Source of the DNA: Aurifilum marmelostoma
Taxonomy: Eukaryota; Ascomycota; Sordariomycetes; Diaporthales; Cryphonectriaceae
NCBI GenBank assembly: GCA_027559495.1
Contig: JAMXSV010000008.1
Coordinates: 434,001 to 498,000, forward strand
Direction: 5' to 3'
Length of the DNA stretch: 64,000 nucleotides
Made by a program: the position numbers and the translations under genes. Shown in pieces: positions 11,926 through 23,330 of the stretch. The notes under the pieces are model-generated. The model did no database searches. It was not told where the DNA came from and saw only the letters and a program-made list of their open reading frames with translations. Numbering within the stretch: the first letter of the stretch is position 1; each line of letters begins with the position of its first letter.

Positions 11926-13041
11926 CCGAGACCTCCATGCATAGTACGCAGCAGGCATAGTGCTGGTGTACGTACACAGTACGGTACTTCTGAGTGGCAG
12001 AAGGTGTACGTACTCTCCCCCTGGCAGCATAACATAGTACATCTCCAAAGTCACTCCGGATGTGCATGGACTCAGCAGCATTTCAGTCATCCATCTGCTG
12101 CTTGGAGCTCCTCCGATCTTACTTCCCCCTCTTTCTCTTCCTCCCACCTCCTCCTCAATCCTCAAAACCTCCTCCTTCTTCCAACCCTCACCTCGACCTT
12201 TTATCTTCTTCACCTTTCATCTCCATCCACTCTGGAGAGAGAGAGAGAGGGTGTGTGATAACAGTCATCTGTTTCCTTCCACACACAACAACAACGTCCT
12301 ACCTACCATCCTAGAAGCCTACCAAACCAACCAACCCAAGCTCCATCCTCCTACAACAGCTGCACTATACTCGGCAGAGCATCCACCCATCCTAAACAGC
12401 TGATCGTCAGCTGCATCAATCACGTCAATAACCGTCAAAATACTCGTTTTGGATTGAGAAATACCAACCTGTATGTGCTTGGAGCCCTCCTCCATTATGC
12501 CTTCCATCACCTATATCCCTCTTCTCTTCCTCCTGGTCTACCCTCCCACCCATCTTCACAGTTCAGTTATCGTCATCTGTGCATCATCCAGCGAAGAACA
12601 CCTATCAGGCAGCGCTGGCAGTTGGCATTCCCCATCTTTCCAAAAGAAGCAGGCTGCACCTCGGCACCCCCATCCGCCAGTAGACCCGACCCGTTCACTA
12701 GCGACCCCATTCACCGCTTGCCCCGTCACTTAAGCCCCATATCCCATCACTTACTCGCCGCCTGCATCTCCACTCTTGCTGCACCCCGGCTACCTAGCAT
12801 ACAACAGAGTGCTCCAGGGCCTCCTCCTCTGATACTGCTGCTGCACCTGCACTGCAACCCCTTGACACCTGGCTGGTGACGGATACCCTTTATCTATCGG
12901 TCCACCGCCTCAGCAGTCAAAGTCACGTCCATCCATCCTCATCCTCAAACCTTCTACTTCTCCATTCTTCCTCTTACCTCCACCTCATCGCTCTCTGCTT
13001 CCCTCCCATTAACATCTTCCTAGAGCGAAATCATCTTCATC

Positions 13042-16000
13042 ATGGCCTCGACTTCGCCGGCCACCCCGGATACCGTGGTGACCCTCAAGGTCCACTTCCA
13101 GGGCAGCACCCGACGCTTCAAACTGCCGCTCCGCGACCTCGGCGTCAATGTCTTTGAAGATAAGGTACGTGACGATGCTATCTGCCTGTGCCTATCTCCA
13201 TCCCCATCCACTCCCGCCTTATCGTTATCAACTGCACTGTGCGAGTCGAGACATGACGACTTGTTGCACACCGAGGGGAAAGGGCAGAGGGTGCACTGTT
13301 GCGGTTGCTGCAGCTGCTTCTGTTGCTCCTTGGACATGTGACTACATCTATTTCGGATTGGAACTTCTTCATGATGAACCCGAAAAAGAAGAAAGAAAAA
13401 CAAGAAAAGAACAGTCCGATGCTAACTTCTCGTCCTTTTTTCCTACCTCCGGTAGATCCGAGCCATCCTCTGCATTTCGCCCGAGGCGAATGCCACAATT
13501 GAGCGGTATTCCGACTCCGCCTCCTCCTACGTCGTACTCGACCCGAGCAAGCAGTCCGTCTGGAAGCAGCTCTTCCGTGCTGCCAAGGCCAAGCAGAAGC
13601 TCAAGCTCCGCGTCACACTGCGGGACTCGGACGAGGAAGACAACCGTCCCAAGCCCGTCACCGTCGAGGACGAGCCTGAACAGGAGACCAAGGACTCCGC
13701 CCAGACCGACTCTCAGCGGCGACCCTCGGCCGTCTCCGCCTGGAAACACCGGCCGGCAACACCTCCACTCCTCAAGGTTGAGCCCGCCGTGGCCACCAGC
13801 GTCTGGAACGTGCCAGCTGCCGCACCTCTAGTCCCCAAGGACAACACCGAGCCCGACATGGCGGGCCGTGATGATTCGATGAAGAATCTGGTGCAGGCGG
13901 CCCTGAGTCACCTGTCACTGGAGCAGCAGACCGACGCTGCTACACAGCAGGAGACCTCTTCGGAGTCGGAGACGACCACACCAGCGTACGTGGCCCCCAG
14001 GGCGGCCAACTTTGCTGTCTGCTGCAACAACTGCGATCGCACGATCCCCAGCGACCACTTCCACTGCTCCACCTGCGACGACGGTGACTTCGACCTGTGC
14101 CCCGACTGCGTCGACAAGGGCGTCACCTGCTACAACGCAGAGCACTGGCTGCTGAAGAGGTTTGTGCGGGGCGATGTCATCTTGGTCAGCACCACCGAGA
14201 GGGTGTCTCCCAAGCCCAGGGCAAAGCCCGAGGTCGACGCCGTCAAGGCCGACGAGGGCCTGGATGTCTCTGCCGGCCAAGCCGAGGCCACCCCAGCAGT
14301 GGTTCCCCTTCCTCGGTCCATTCCTGTTACCGTGTACCGGGCTCCCGTGCGCACCTGCAACTCCTGTGTGCAGGAGCTGCCTGACAAGGAGTTCCTGCAC
14401 TGCACAAGCTGCGAGGATTTCGACCTGTGTAAGGCCTGCTTCGCCGCTGATAAGCACGGCCACCACCCCCAGCACGGCTTTGAACCCGCTGTCGAGGGCA
14501 CCCCGCTCTCGGCCGAGATCTCGAAGCGCCTGCCTCCCGGTCGGGACCAGCGACACCACGCTATCTGCGACGGCTGCGACAAGTTCATCACTGGCGTTCG
14601 CCACAAGTGTCTCGACTGCCCTGACTGGGACTACTGTGGGGCATGTATCGCGAACGCGGGTTTCATCCACCCTGAGCACCGCTTCGTGCCCATCTACAGC
14701 CAAATCCCCGAGGCCCGGTCTTCTGTTAGCAGCCGCCCTTGCCACTACGGTATCTGCTGCGACGGTCCTCTCTGCGTCAACAAGCGCAAGACGTACATCG
14801 TCGGGGAGCGTTACAAGTGCACGGTGTGCCACGACACCGACTTCTGCGCCGGCTGCGAGGCTAGTCCCGCCAACCTGCACAACCGCACCCACCCTCTCAT
14901 CAAGTTCAAGACCCCCGTACGCCGCGTCGAGGTCACTACCAAGGGCGAGGATGAGCGTGGGCAGAAGCTGCCTGTCATGGGCGATCGTCTCTGCCGCAAG
15001 CTAGTGAGCCCCAAGCCGGCCGAGGTTCCCTCTCCTGCGATCAACAGTGTCACGAGCTCCGTGCGCACCGTCGTCAGTGTGAAGCCCGAGCCCGAGCCTG
15101 AGGTGCAGCCGGCGACGACGCTAGTCAACTGCAGAGATATGTTGAAGGAGCTCTCGCGCCAGGAGCTGATGCTGCCGCTCCAGGCCTCTCCTGCCTGCCA
15201 TTTCGAGGCCATGCACAAGATCCTCCGGGTCAAACAACAACAGCAGGCGAGGAAGGCCTTGGACCGCTTGAACAAGCTGACGCAGGCCCGTCAGGCCCAG
15301 TGGGTGGCAGCCCTGGACTCCCAGCAGGCGGCCGCCCAGCAGGCGGCCCCTCAGCAGACGGCCCCTCCTGAGTCGACGGCCACCGATCTCATTGCTGTCT
15401 TCCAGCGCGACACTGTCCCTGACGGCACCGTCTTCCCCCCCCCAACCATGTCTTTGAGCAGACGTGGATCCTCCGCAACGGTGGCAATACGCCATGGCCT
15501 GTTGGATGCTCTGTCAACTTTGTCGGTGGTGACTACATGGGTTGCGTCGACCCCGGTCATCCCGCCAACGTCAGTGACCTCATTTCTGCCGGCGAGAGTA
15601 CTCCCACGATGTTCCGTGTGGCCCCAGGCGATAGCTATCCCTTCAAAGTCATGCTCAGAACCCCAAGCCGTGAGGGCAAGAGCATCTCTTACTGGCGCCT
15701 GACCACCACAAATGGCCACAAGTTTGGCCACCGCCTGTGGTGCCACGTTACCGTTGAGGCACCCAAGCCAGTCGAGGCCAAGGAGGAGGCCGCTGCCGAT
15801 GTCAACGAGGAGATCCCTGAGCTGGTCAAGGCCGAAGACCTCTCCGAGAACGAGAACAAGACCAAGGAGTCTGCCGAGAGCAGCCAGATGATCTTCCCCA
15901 AGCTGGACAAGGAGTCGCCAGAGGCCAGCACTCACGAGGATATCAAGTCCGAGGCTGCCGAGGCTGCTCAGGAGTTTGACGACTTCGAGGAGTGCGGTGA

Positions 16001-16109
16001 GGACGACGAGTGGGCTGAGGATTCTGATGGCGGTTTCCTAACCGACGAGGAGTATGACATCCTCGATGCTTCCGATGAGGAGTTCTCCACCGAGCAGCAA
16101 AAGAAGTAG
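13042..16109 (+). CDS. nbr1: Nbr1-type selective autophagy receptor (PB1, four ZZ fingers, FW domain), one frame break
   Basis: Exons 13042-13164 and 13456-16109; the intron is 291 bp (GTACGT...GGTAG). The PB1 domain spans residues ~10-98 and is split by the intron. It keeps the basic strand (TLKVHFQGSTRRFKL) but lacks a clear acidic OPCA motif. Four ZZ zinc fingers follow at about 225-280, 336-385, 404-455 and 467-525, each with CxxC pairs. A four-tryptophan (FW/Nbr1) domain is at about 690-800 (TWILRNGGNTPWP, SYWRL, RLWCHV). The acidic tail holds TDEEYDIL near residue 907, a good Atg8-interacting motif. No UBA domain is seen. A C9 run at 15425-15433 breaks the frame inside the FW domain; restoring phase gives about 925 residues. 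In other fungi, Nbr1 FW domains bind vacuolar hydrolase cargo such as Ams1. Convergent with the downstream gene. Confidence 0.88.
15425..15433 (+). other. C9 homopolymer with apparent frameshift in nbr1
   Basis: Before the run the frame reads DGTVFPP; after it, only the other frame continues the FW domain (NHVFEQTWILRNGGNTPWP) to the acidic tail and stop at 16107. One more C, or two fewer, restores phase. No intron with GT-AG borders could span so short a gap. Confidence 0.85.
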
Positions 16110-16819
16110 AGGGCTCGAAAGCAGTCTGGGCGTCCCGCGGCTGACTGGCTGTGCTTGACACGTTGGCCGCGGATCGCATGGTAAACCAAAGTGCAGGATG
16201 ATGGTTCACGACGGCTAACAATGATTTCTTTTTTTTTTCTTTCTCGCCCGTGATTTTCTCCTTGGTATCTGGCACTTTTTTTCTTCTTTCTCTTCTTTCT
16301 CCTCTTCCCAAGCCTAGGTACTTCGACCCTCCTTATTCACCTTCCGTCGTCTCTCGGTAATTGTCGGAGTCTTCTTGATGGAGCGGGTGGGGGAGTTTTG
16401 ATTCCCCTGGTCTTTCTATCGGCAGTCTTACTTGGAACAATGGCCAGCCACCTCGACGGAATAGTCCAGTCAATCCATCAACCACTCAAGAACAGAATGT
16501 CAACAGGGAATTAGTCTATGGTTGCGCAATAGCCTTGAATTATGATGAACATTATCTCTTAACATGACCTTTGTCGCGTGAACCTGACGCGGTGCATGTC
16601 TCATTACTTTCAGGCCTGGGTCTTGCTGTGTTGTGTAGTAGAGGGAGCAACTCCTTACAATAACGGTAAATTTTAGACGACTATGATGCTTAAGGCTAGA
16701 TGCAGGTGCTACTGTAGAACTAAAATACGAAATTCAGATCACAGCCCCTCACAACATGGCATTCGAGAGGCCAAGACACCACTCTCATATCTTTCCGCAT
16801 GTCAGAAACCTTGGTCGTC
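16110..16819. other. Convergent intergenic region between nbr1 and NOP13-like gene
   Basis: Contains the 3' UTRs of two genes pointing toward each other. T-rich and CTT-rich tracts lie at about 16225-16310. No gene seen. Confidence 0.6.
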
Positions 16820-18069
16820 TCAATCGAATGTGATCTTCTTGCCCTCGGGCTTTACAGCAGCACCTGTCAGCCTCGCGACGCTGATATCTGTACCGAAGCT
16901 CTTGATCCCGGCCGGCTCCTTGGCGCCGCCGTCGTGATGCGTATCGTCTCGGCTCTGCCTGTGGTTCTTGTTGCTGTTGTTATTGTGTCGGCTCTGTGAC
17001 TGGTTTGGCCTGTTCTGTTTCCTGGCGGGGCCCTTGGCATCGGCCGAGTCCTTGGGGCGGCCGAAGCGCTTCTTATATCTCGTCTGGTCGTCCTCGGCGT
17101 GCTCAATCTTCAGCCGACGTCCGTGGAGCGTGTTGACCCACCACTTGCGCGTCTTGACCTTCTTCTCCTGAGCTGGGTTGGGCTTCTTGGCGGCCTTGCT
17201 GTTCTTCTTCTTCGGCTGGTCTTCGTCGCCAGATGCTGATTCGTCGTCGTCATCACCATCGTCGTCGTCGTTGTCACTTGCTTTGGACTGATCATCACCG
17301 TCCTCCTCCTCCTCCTCCTCCTTTTTTTGATCATCCACGTCCATAAAGTCCTCCTCCGTCTCCTCAACCTCCTTGATCTTCACGAACCCCTTGACCGCCC
17401 ACTCCGTCGCAGCAGCCTCCTTAAACTTGACCCACCCGTACCCTTTACACTTCCCACTGTCCTCAAACGTGGCGACCTTGACCCACTCGATCTCGCCGCA
17501 CTTGCCAAAGAGCTCGCGCACGTCCTCCTCGGTCGTCTGGAAGCTCATGTTGCCCACAAAGATCTTGCGGCTCAGCGAGGCAGGGGACACCTCGTCGCCC
17601 TTGGACCCATCCGCGCCACCGGCCCCGTCCGCCGTTCCTGCGGCGGCGGCGGCAGCGGCAGCAGCCGCCTTCTTGTTCTTGTGCTCCTCCGGGCGGCCCT
17701 CGAAGCTCGTCGCGTCCTTGATCAGCAGCTTCCGCCTGTACCACTCCGTCTCGCTCAGCGCGATGGCGGCGACGGTGGCGTCGTAGGTCGCAAAGTCCAC
17801 ATAGGCGAAGCCCTTGTTCTCAAACTCGCGCTGCTGATCGCCGCTGCCGCCGCTACCGCGCTGACCCTTGGGCTTGGAGGGGGGCACGTGCACGCGTGTT
17901 ATGGCGTCGTCGGTGATGCTGCCGCCCGAGTTGTCGACCAGCCAGCGGCGAAGCTCGTCGCGGGTGACGGTGAAGCGCAGGTTGCCGATCCAGACGCCAA
18001 AGGGGGGAGCGGTCCTTCTTTTTCGTGGTGGTCTTGGTGGCGTCTGTGCCGTTCTTTTTCGTGGAGGTG

Positions 18070-18102
<33 letters not shown>

Positions 18103-18311
18103 GACGAGGAGGGCTTCGGGGGTAGGGTTTTGCCCTTTTTCAGGGCGCGCTTGGCTTTCTTGGAGGGGGGCTCGGGGAGGTTGATGTCGACTTCGATCTC
18201 AGGCTGTTGGACCTTGCGCTTCTTGGAGGAGGTGGTGGTGGTGGTGGGCGCGGGCTCGGGGCTTGCCCGTGGAGTCGAGTCTGGGGAGGAGTTGGAAGAG
18301 GAGGACGACAT
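16820..18311 (-). CDS. NOP13: Nop13-like nucleolar RNA-binding protein, two RRMs, one frame break
   Basis: The minus-strand start is at 18311 and the stop at 16820. The product has about 496 residues once a single-base excess in a G6 run (18003-18008, plus strand) is allowed for. The N-terminus is Ser/Lys-rich with a poly-Asp run (near residues 72-82). RRM1 spans about 103-207 (GVWIGNLRFTV as RNP2, NKGFAYVDF as RNP1). RRM2 starts near 245 (KIFVGNMSF, CKGYGWVKF). A long acidic insertion (~323-370) precedes the conserved WWVNTLHGRRLKIEHAEDDQ block, then a basic Arg/Asn-rich tail. This order matches yeast Nop13, a nucleolar protein found with pre-ribosomes. A role in ribosome biogenesis is family knowledge; here it is inferred. 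It shares its upstream region with homoserine kinase. Confidence 0.85.
18003..18008 (-). other. G6 homopolymer with apparent frameshift in the NOP13-like gene
   Basis: Upstream the frame gives a Lys-rich linker ending KKKDRSP. RRM1 (FGVWIGNLRF) continues only if one base of the run is removed. Both sides are good family matches, so an indel at the run explains the break. Confidence 0.85.
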
Positions 18312-19140
18312 CTTTTGTGTGGTCTCTACTCTAGTAGTGGTGCTGCTGCTTGCAGAGAGAACCTACACGGTGAAGAGACGGTGGTGGTAGTGTGAGAGTG
18401 CTTCCTGGTGGCTTGACTTTTTTTTTTTTTTTTTCTTTTTCTCTCTTCAGTTGGCTGGTTCAGTATATGGAAGGAAATTTTTCTGGGTCGCTTGGATCGA
18501 TAAGCGCGATAAGGATGATGGAGCAGCAAAAGCAAGTGCAGGGATGAGAGGCCTTGGGTTGCTTGGATTGGTTGGCTGGTAGTCTACCGAGAAGTATGTA
18601 GAGATCTCAATTATTTGGATATGATTTTCAACTTTTTGAGATGGCAAGCTGTTTGATCTTTGTCTGGTCAATGGGTCTGTCGAATTGATTTTGTGATGAG
18701 ATGAGAGCATACAGCTTCGTGTAAGGGTGAAGGACTGGATCTCAAAACCACAGGCATCCTTGTGCGGTCAGGTCCACTAGATCAGAGACAACAAGGGCCC
18801 TGACTCCGTCATCGGGATAGCCTAGAAAACATCTATCCTGTGAAGAGTCATGCCTGGAGGGCTTACTTATATGAGAGCTCACCTGAGATCACAGCACAGC
18901 AGGCTGCCCTGAAGCTCTAGAGAACTGATCTTGAAGAGGCGTCAGGGATTAAGAATCAAGCCAGGGTCATTGCACTTTTGCCCCTACAGAGAGGTTCAAC
19001 ACCTCATTCTCTACAAGGCTTTCTGCTTGCTCCCTCGTGTGGGACAAGAACCAGATCTTCCAAGTGCCTCCCTCCCTCCTCTTTTATTTCCTTCTCTCCT
19101 TCGTTCCCCCACAAGAAAGCAGATCAAACACCGTCTCAAG
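18312..19140. promoter_or_regulatory. Shared divergent promoter region, NOP13-like / homoserine kinase
   Basis: 829 bp separate the two divergent start codons. A T tract (18418-18434) lies close to the NOP13-like start, and CT-rich DNA precedes the homoserine kinase ATG. I found no perfect TGACTCA (Gcn4/Cpc1) site; TGACTCC occurs near 18800. Confidence 0.6.
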
Positions 19141-20389
19141 ATGTCCACCGAGTCCTTCGTCATCAAGGTGCCCTGCTCCTCCGCCAACATCGGCCCGGGC
19201 TTCGACGTGATCGGCCTCGCCCTGTCCATGTACCTCGAGCTGCACGTCACCATCGACCGGTCCAAGTCCAGCTCGGAGCACCCCCTCAACTGCAGGCTGA
19301 CCTACGAGGGCCAGGGCGCCGACGAGATCAGCCTCGACCCGGACGTCAACCTGCTCACCAGGGTGGCGCTGTACGTCCTCCGGTGCCATGACCAGCGCAG
19401 CTTCCCCGTCGAGACCCATGTCCACATCGTGAACCCCATTCCTCTGGGCCGGGGTCTGGGGTCCTCTGGAGCTGCCGTCGTGGCGGGTGTCCTCCTGGGC
19501 AAGGAGTGTGGTGGGCTGAAGCAGCTGGATAATGACCGCCTGTTTGACTACTGTCTGATGATTGGTATGTTCTGAAGCGTCACTTCATATATCTCTCTTT
19601 CTCTCCCTGCCTCTCTCCACCTCCTCTACTAAATTCTATGACTACATTTTGCTGACACGGAAGTGAAAAAAATTACAGAACGCCACCCCGACAATGTCGG
19701 CGCGGCACTATACGGTGGCTTCGTGGGGACATATCTGAAGCCCCTCGCGCCCGAGGATGTGGCTCGTATTGAGATCCCTCTGGCTGAAGTCCTCCCTGCG
19801 CCGGCGGGCGGCGTCGACACGGGCGCCAGGCCGCCTGCCCCACCAAGGGGAATCGGGCACCACATCAAGTTCCCCTGGAGCAAGGAGATCAAGGCCGTGG
19901 CTATCATCCCTGATTTCGAGGTGGCTACGGCCAAGGCGAGAGCTGTGCTGCCTGAGCAGTACCCTCGTCCTGACGTGGTGAGTCTTCCTTCTATACGCTT
20001 GAACGAGTCTATTAGGGAGTTTTCTATCTAACAATCCCCTCTCTCAGACCTTCAACCTCCAACGCATAGCTCTCCTCCCCGTGGCGCTGGGCCAGTCGCC
20101 ACCCGACCCGGACCTGATCTACCTGGCGATGCAGGACAAGCTGCACCAGCCGTACCGGCAGACGCTGATCCCCGGACTTACGGAAATCGTCGAGTCCATG
20201 ACGCCCAGCACGCAACCGGGCCTGCTGGGCGTCTGCCTCTCGGGCGCAGGGCCGACGATCCTGGCGCTGGCCACGAGCAACTTTGAGGAGATTGCCGAGA
20301 GCATAATATCGAGGTTCGGCAAGCAGGGCATCAAGTGCAGCTGGAAGCTGCTGGAGCCGGCCGAGGGTAGCCATGTGGTGAGGAAGTAG
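19141..20389 (+). CDS. THR1: Homoserine kinase
   Basis: Three exons, 19141-19564, 19679-19977 and 20048-20389, encode 354 residues, close to the 357 of yeast Thr1. It is a GHMP kinase that phosphorylates homoserine with ATP, the penultimate step of threonine synthesis, in the cytosol. VPCSSANIGPGFDVIGLAL is at residues ~9-27, the ATP loop PLGRGLGSSGAAVVAG at ~101-116, ERHPDNVGAALYGG starts exon 2 and the C-terminal GHMP motif GVCLSGAGPTILAL is near 315. The ATG at 19141 is chosen over the in-frame one at 18931 because the family N-terminus starts here and the upstream stretch has no similarity. The introns (114 and 70 bp) have GTATGT/GTGAGT donors and YAG acceptors. No defects seen. Confidence 0.95.
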
Positions 20390-22206
20390 GCGATGATGGC
20401 GTTGGTCGTGCGCCGCGCGGCCCCACGCACGGATTGCCTTGGCTGTCATACTCAAGATTACGTTCTAGAGCAGCCAGTGTCATGTCACCTACCACATGTC
20501 TCAAAAAGAAATTTGCTGCCTCCTTTGTCTAGCTCAGTTTGGTGCTGATTGATGGCTTGATGTGGTTCAGGGAGGGGGTGGCCCCTCTGACACCTAACTT
20601 GCAAGCCAGGCTGGGTTTGCAGACGTGATCGCTACACTGATAATGAGGCCAAGGCCAGACGAACACTGAGGCTTTGCTGATTGATATCAATAGCTACCAC
20701 CATCGAACAAGCACGTAGCAAAATAAAGCAGCATCAGGTCGCGGGTCTTATCCAGTCACAGGACTATTATTCCCAACCCCTTTTGGAGTATGGCTAAGAG
20801 GATTTCAACCCAAGGGATGCTGGATGGCAATGATCGGGAATTCCAAGTTAATAATACTACTCATAGAACAGGGATGTCTGGGTGTGTCCAGTTTTCTAAA
20901 GAGGTTGCAGTAGTGACACCAGCTGGGCCGCCATGGGTTGGGGTATACGCCAAGTACTATGGGTAAAGCCGGCCGTGAGAGACGAGATGTTGCAGTAGGA
21001 TGAGCGGCCCCAGCAAGATGGTTCCAGGGAACTGATTCATTGGTGCTCACCTCGAGAGCCAAGAACAGAGACAACTTGGAGGGGGCCATGAATGTTGGCA
21101 ATGCAGGATGACTTATGCATTCCCACTAGGGGAATGCTGTGCTGTCTGGTGTTTGGGTCAATTGGTCTGAACGAATGCAGCCTGCAACATCTCTAGCCCT
21201 CGGGATGGAACCTCGGCCTTTGACCGCCTTTATGGGTGGTGCGGTTCAGCCCATGGTGTTGCATCTTCCCACCCACCAGAAGGCCTTTGCCTGCATCGGC
21301 TGCCCGGGCTGGCAGGGGGAGGGGCATGAGCGGGGCTGCTAACATACCCTGGAACCCAGGCCAAGAGAAGTTGCTCAGGCACTGACTACTCTTGGAGGGA
21401 TGGAATCTTGAGGGGGCTGAGGGAGGGGAGGGGGTGCTGGGTGACCAGGTGCCTGACATAGTGAATCAGGTGCCCTGCTACAGGGGCCCCGGTGGTTACC
21501 ACAGCACCTTCAATGTGACAATTTAACGCTATGGATTTTCACTACCTTAGTATCCGCTCGGCTCTCCACTCTTTCACCTACTGCTGTAGCGGGCCTATGC
21601 TAGCTATTAGCTGCTGGCTGCCCATGCCCAAAGCCCACCTCCAATCTTCCCAGAAACCCCGGCACCCATCACTTTTCTTCTCTACTCCATTTCACTTTTT
21701 GCCAACCATCTCGCCCCCAAATCATAAAGAAGGCGAAGGCACCCCGAGACCTCGGCCGGGAAAGCCTCCTCATCTTTCTCCTTTCTCCCTTGGTCTACTG
21801 CATCTTCCAAACTCCCTCGACTCCCTACCAACAAACAATCCCTGAGCAAGGGCCACTTTCTGCTCGTCTCCCTTCTGGCCGACCACGCTGAGGGCTTATC
21901 TATTGCTCTGTCTTTCTTCACTCCGCGCTTGGGTCTCCCGCCCTCTCGGAGACCTGGTTCTGTCTCCTCTGCGAACCATAGGTCCCTTCGGCCGAGGCAT
22001 CGACGGATGATTAGATAAAAGTCGACTTCTTGAAACCTCTCGAGACGACTTTGTACCGAGATCGATCTCTCGTTGCTCCTCCAGAAACGATCATTTCTGG
22101 GGTTTCTGAGGGCGACTATCGCCTGACAAAGACCAAAGCAACAAATCATCCCAACCCCCCGCAAGGAGTCCATCGCCCGTCCTATACCGACGCCTTCGAC
22201 GACAAG
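20390..22206. other. Intergenic region between homoserine kinase and STS1
   Basis: About 1.8 kb without a recognisable gene. The second half (21540-22206) becomes CT-rich, consistent with promoter and leader of the downstream gene. Confidence 0.55.
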
Positions 22207-23330
22207 ATGAACGTGCTGTTGGCGCAGCCACCGGTCTTCCCTCATCAACACGAAAACCCCCGTCTTTCCCCCTCTCGTGGCAGTACGTATATCCTTTTCT
22301 GTTCACTTATCAGTATTGTCAGAATCCTCGACATGCTGCCAAACAAGCATGTGGGACATGCCTATGAATCTGAGTGACTCAAATGACACTTGCCATATTT
22401 TCTCATGATACCACTCACCTCCTCACTCCTTTTTGGCGCAGAGATTCTATTTTTTTTCTGCATGATGCTAACGCCGTCGTTGCTCCCACAGTGTCTCCCT
22501 TGTCCAACATGGCGTCCAAATCGAACAAGCGACAGCGCGAGGATGATGGCGACGAGATGAGCGTCTCGCCCCAGAACTCACCATCCCTGGCGCAACGGCA
22601 GCTGGCGAGACCAAGAAAGATGCGCAGGATCCCCGAGCCACAGGCCCGAAGCCTCCCTCTGCCCCGACTCCTGGAAACCCTCGACAACAATCAGCTGCGG
22701 GCTGTCCTCCAGACTATCTGCGATCAGCGGCCCGACATACAGGAACAGGTTCTCAGCGGTGCCCCCCGGCCGACGGCCGTCAACTCGTTGCAGGTTCTGG
22801 AATCCTACCAACAAAAGCTCGCCGAGGCCATGCCGCTGGGCCACTCCAGCTCCGACTACGCCTACTACAGGGTGAAGCAGCACCTTGGTGCGCTGGTAGA
22901 TGCCATCATGGACTTCACCCCTCAGTATCTGCCTCCCGCCGAGGACCAGGCCAGCATATCGCTCATGTACCTGGATGGTGTGACCAAGATCGCCCACTCG
23001 CTGCCCAACTGGGACAGCCAGACCTACAGACACCACAAGGACCACGTCTATGATGAGATAGCAAAGGCCTGGACGATGGTCATCTCGGAGGCTGCCAAGC
23101 GGGGCGGCGGCTTCACCCTGCACCGGGAGGGATGGGACCAGGTTCTAGCGAAGCACAACGAGCAGGCTGGTGGGCGACTCCAGCCCGCAGTCAACGCCCT
23201 GGCGAGCCACGTCGGCTGGACGAGCGCGGACCAGAATGGCACTGCGAGTGGGCCCTCCGGTCAGGACTCGATCCTGAACCAGCTGCTCAATGGATCGTAC
23301 GGATCTCCCGTCAGAGTCGGGCCGTTTTGA
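22207..23330 (+). CDS. STS1: Sts1/Cut8 nuclear proteasome tether
   Basis: Exons 22207-22282 and 22492-23330 give 304 residues. The 209-bp intron (GTACGT, TGCTAAC branch, CACAG) joins the short leader MNVLLAQPPVFPHQHENPRL to MSPLSNMASKSNKRQRED. I chose the upstream ATG because this leader is conserved-looking and spliced in phase; the ATG at 22509 is the alternative. Basic nuclear-localisation-like clusters occur (KSNKRQR, RPRKMRR). The core PRLLETLDNNQLRAVLQTIC through MDFTPQYLPP is the Cut8/Sts1 helical domain. In yeasts it docks the 26S proteasome at the nuclear envelope and is itself short-lived. The tail is Gly/Ser-rich and variable. Confidence 0.9.

Larger units (their letters stand above)
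8145..13041. other. Gene-poor 4.9 kb stretch upstream of nbr1
   Basis: No protein family is recognisable in any frame; open frames are short and low in complexity. It contains a degenerate minisatellite (8452-8670), a G-quadruplex-like run (11006-11029), a (GT)n tract (11901-11925) and C-rich runs at about 11300-11330. From about 12100 to 13041 the plus strand is strongly CT-rich, as in long leaders and promoters of fungal genes. A non-coding RNA or a long spliced leader is possible but not shown. Confidence 0.55.

Noticed and set aside
13915..14892. 325-codon minus-strand frame opposite the ZZ fingers of nbr1
   Set aside because: Codon-bias shadow of the plus-strand gene; Ala/Val/Gly-rich with no recognisable fold.
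17327..18184. 285-codon plus-strand frame opposite the NOP13-like gene
   Set aside because: Leu/Arg-rich mirror of the acidic and Lys-rich coding strand; the RRM motifs lie on the other strand.
22375..22381. Perfect TGACTCA (Gcn4/Cpc1-like) site
   Set aside because: It lies in an intron of STS1, not upstream of the amino-acid gene THR1; a 7-bp match is expected by chance in a window this size.
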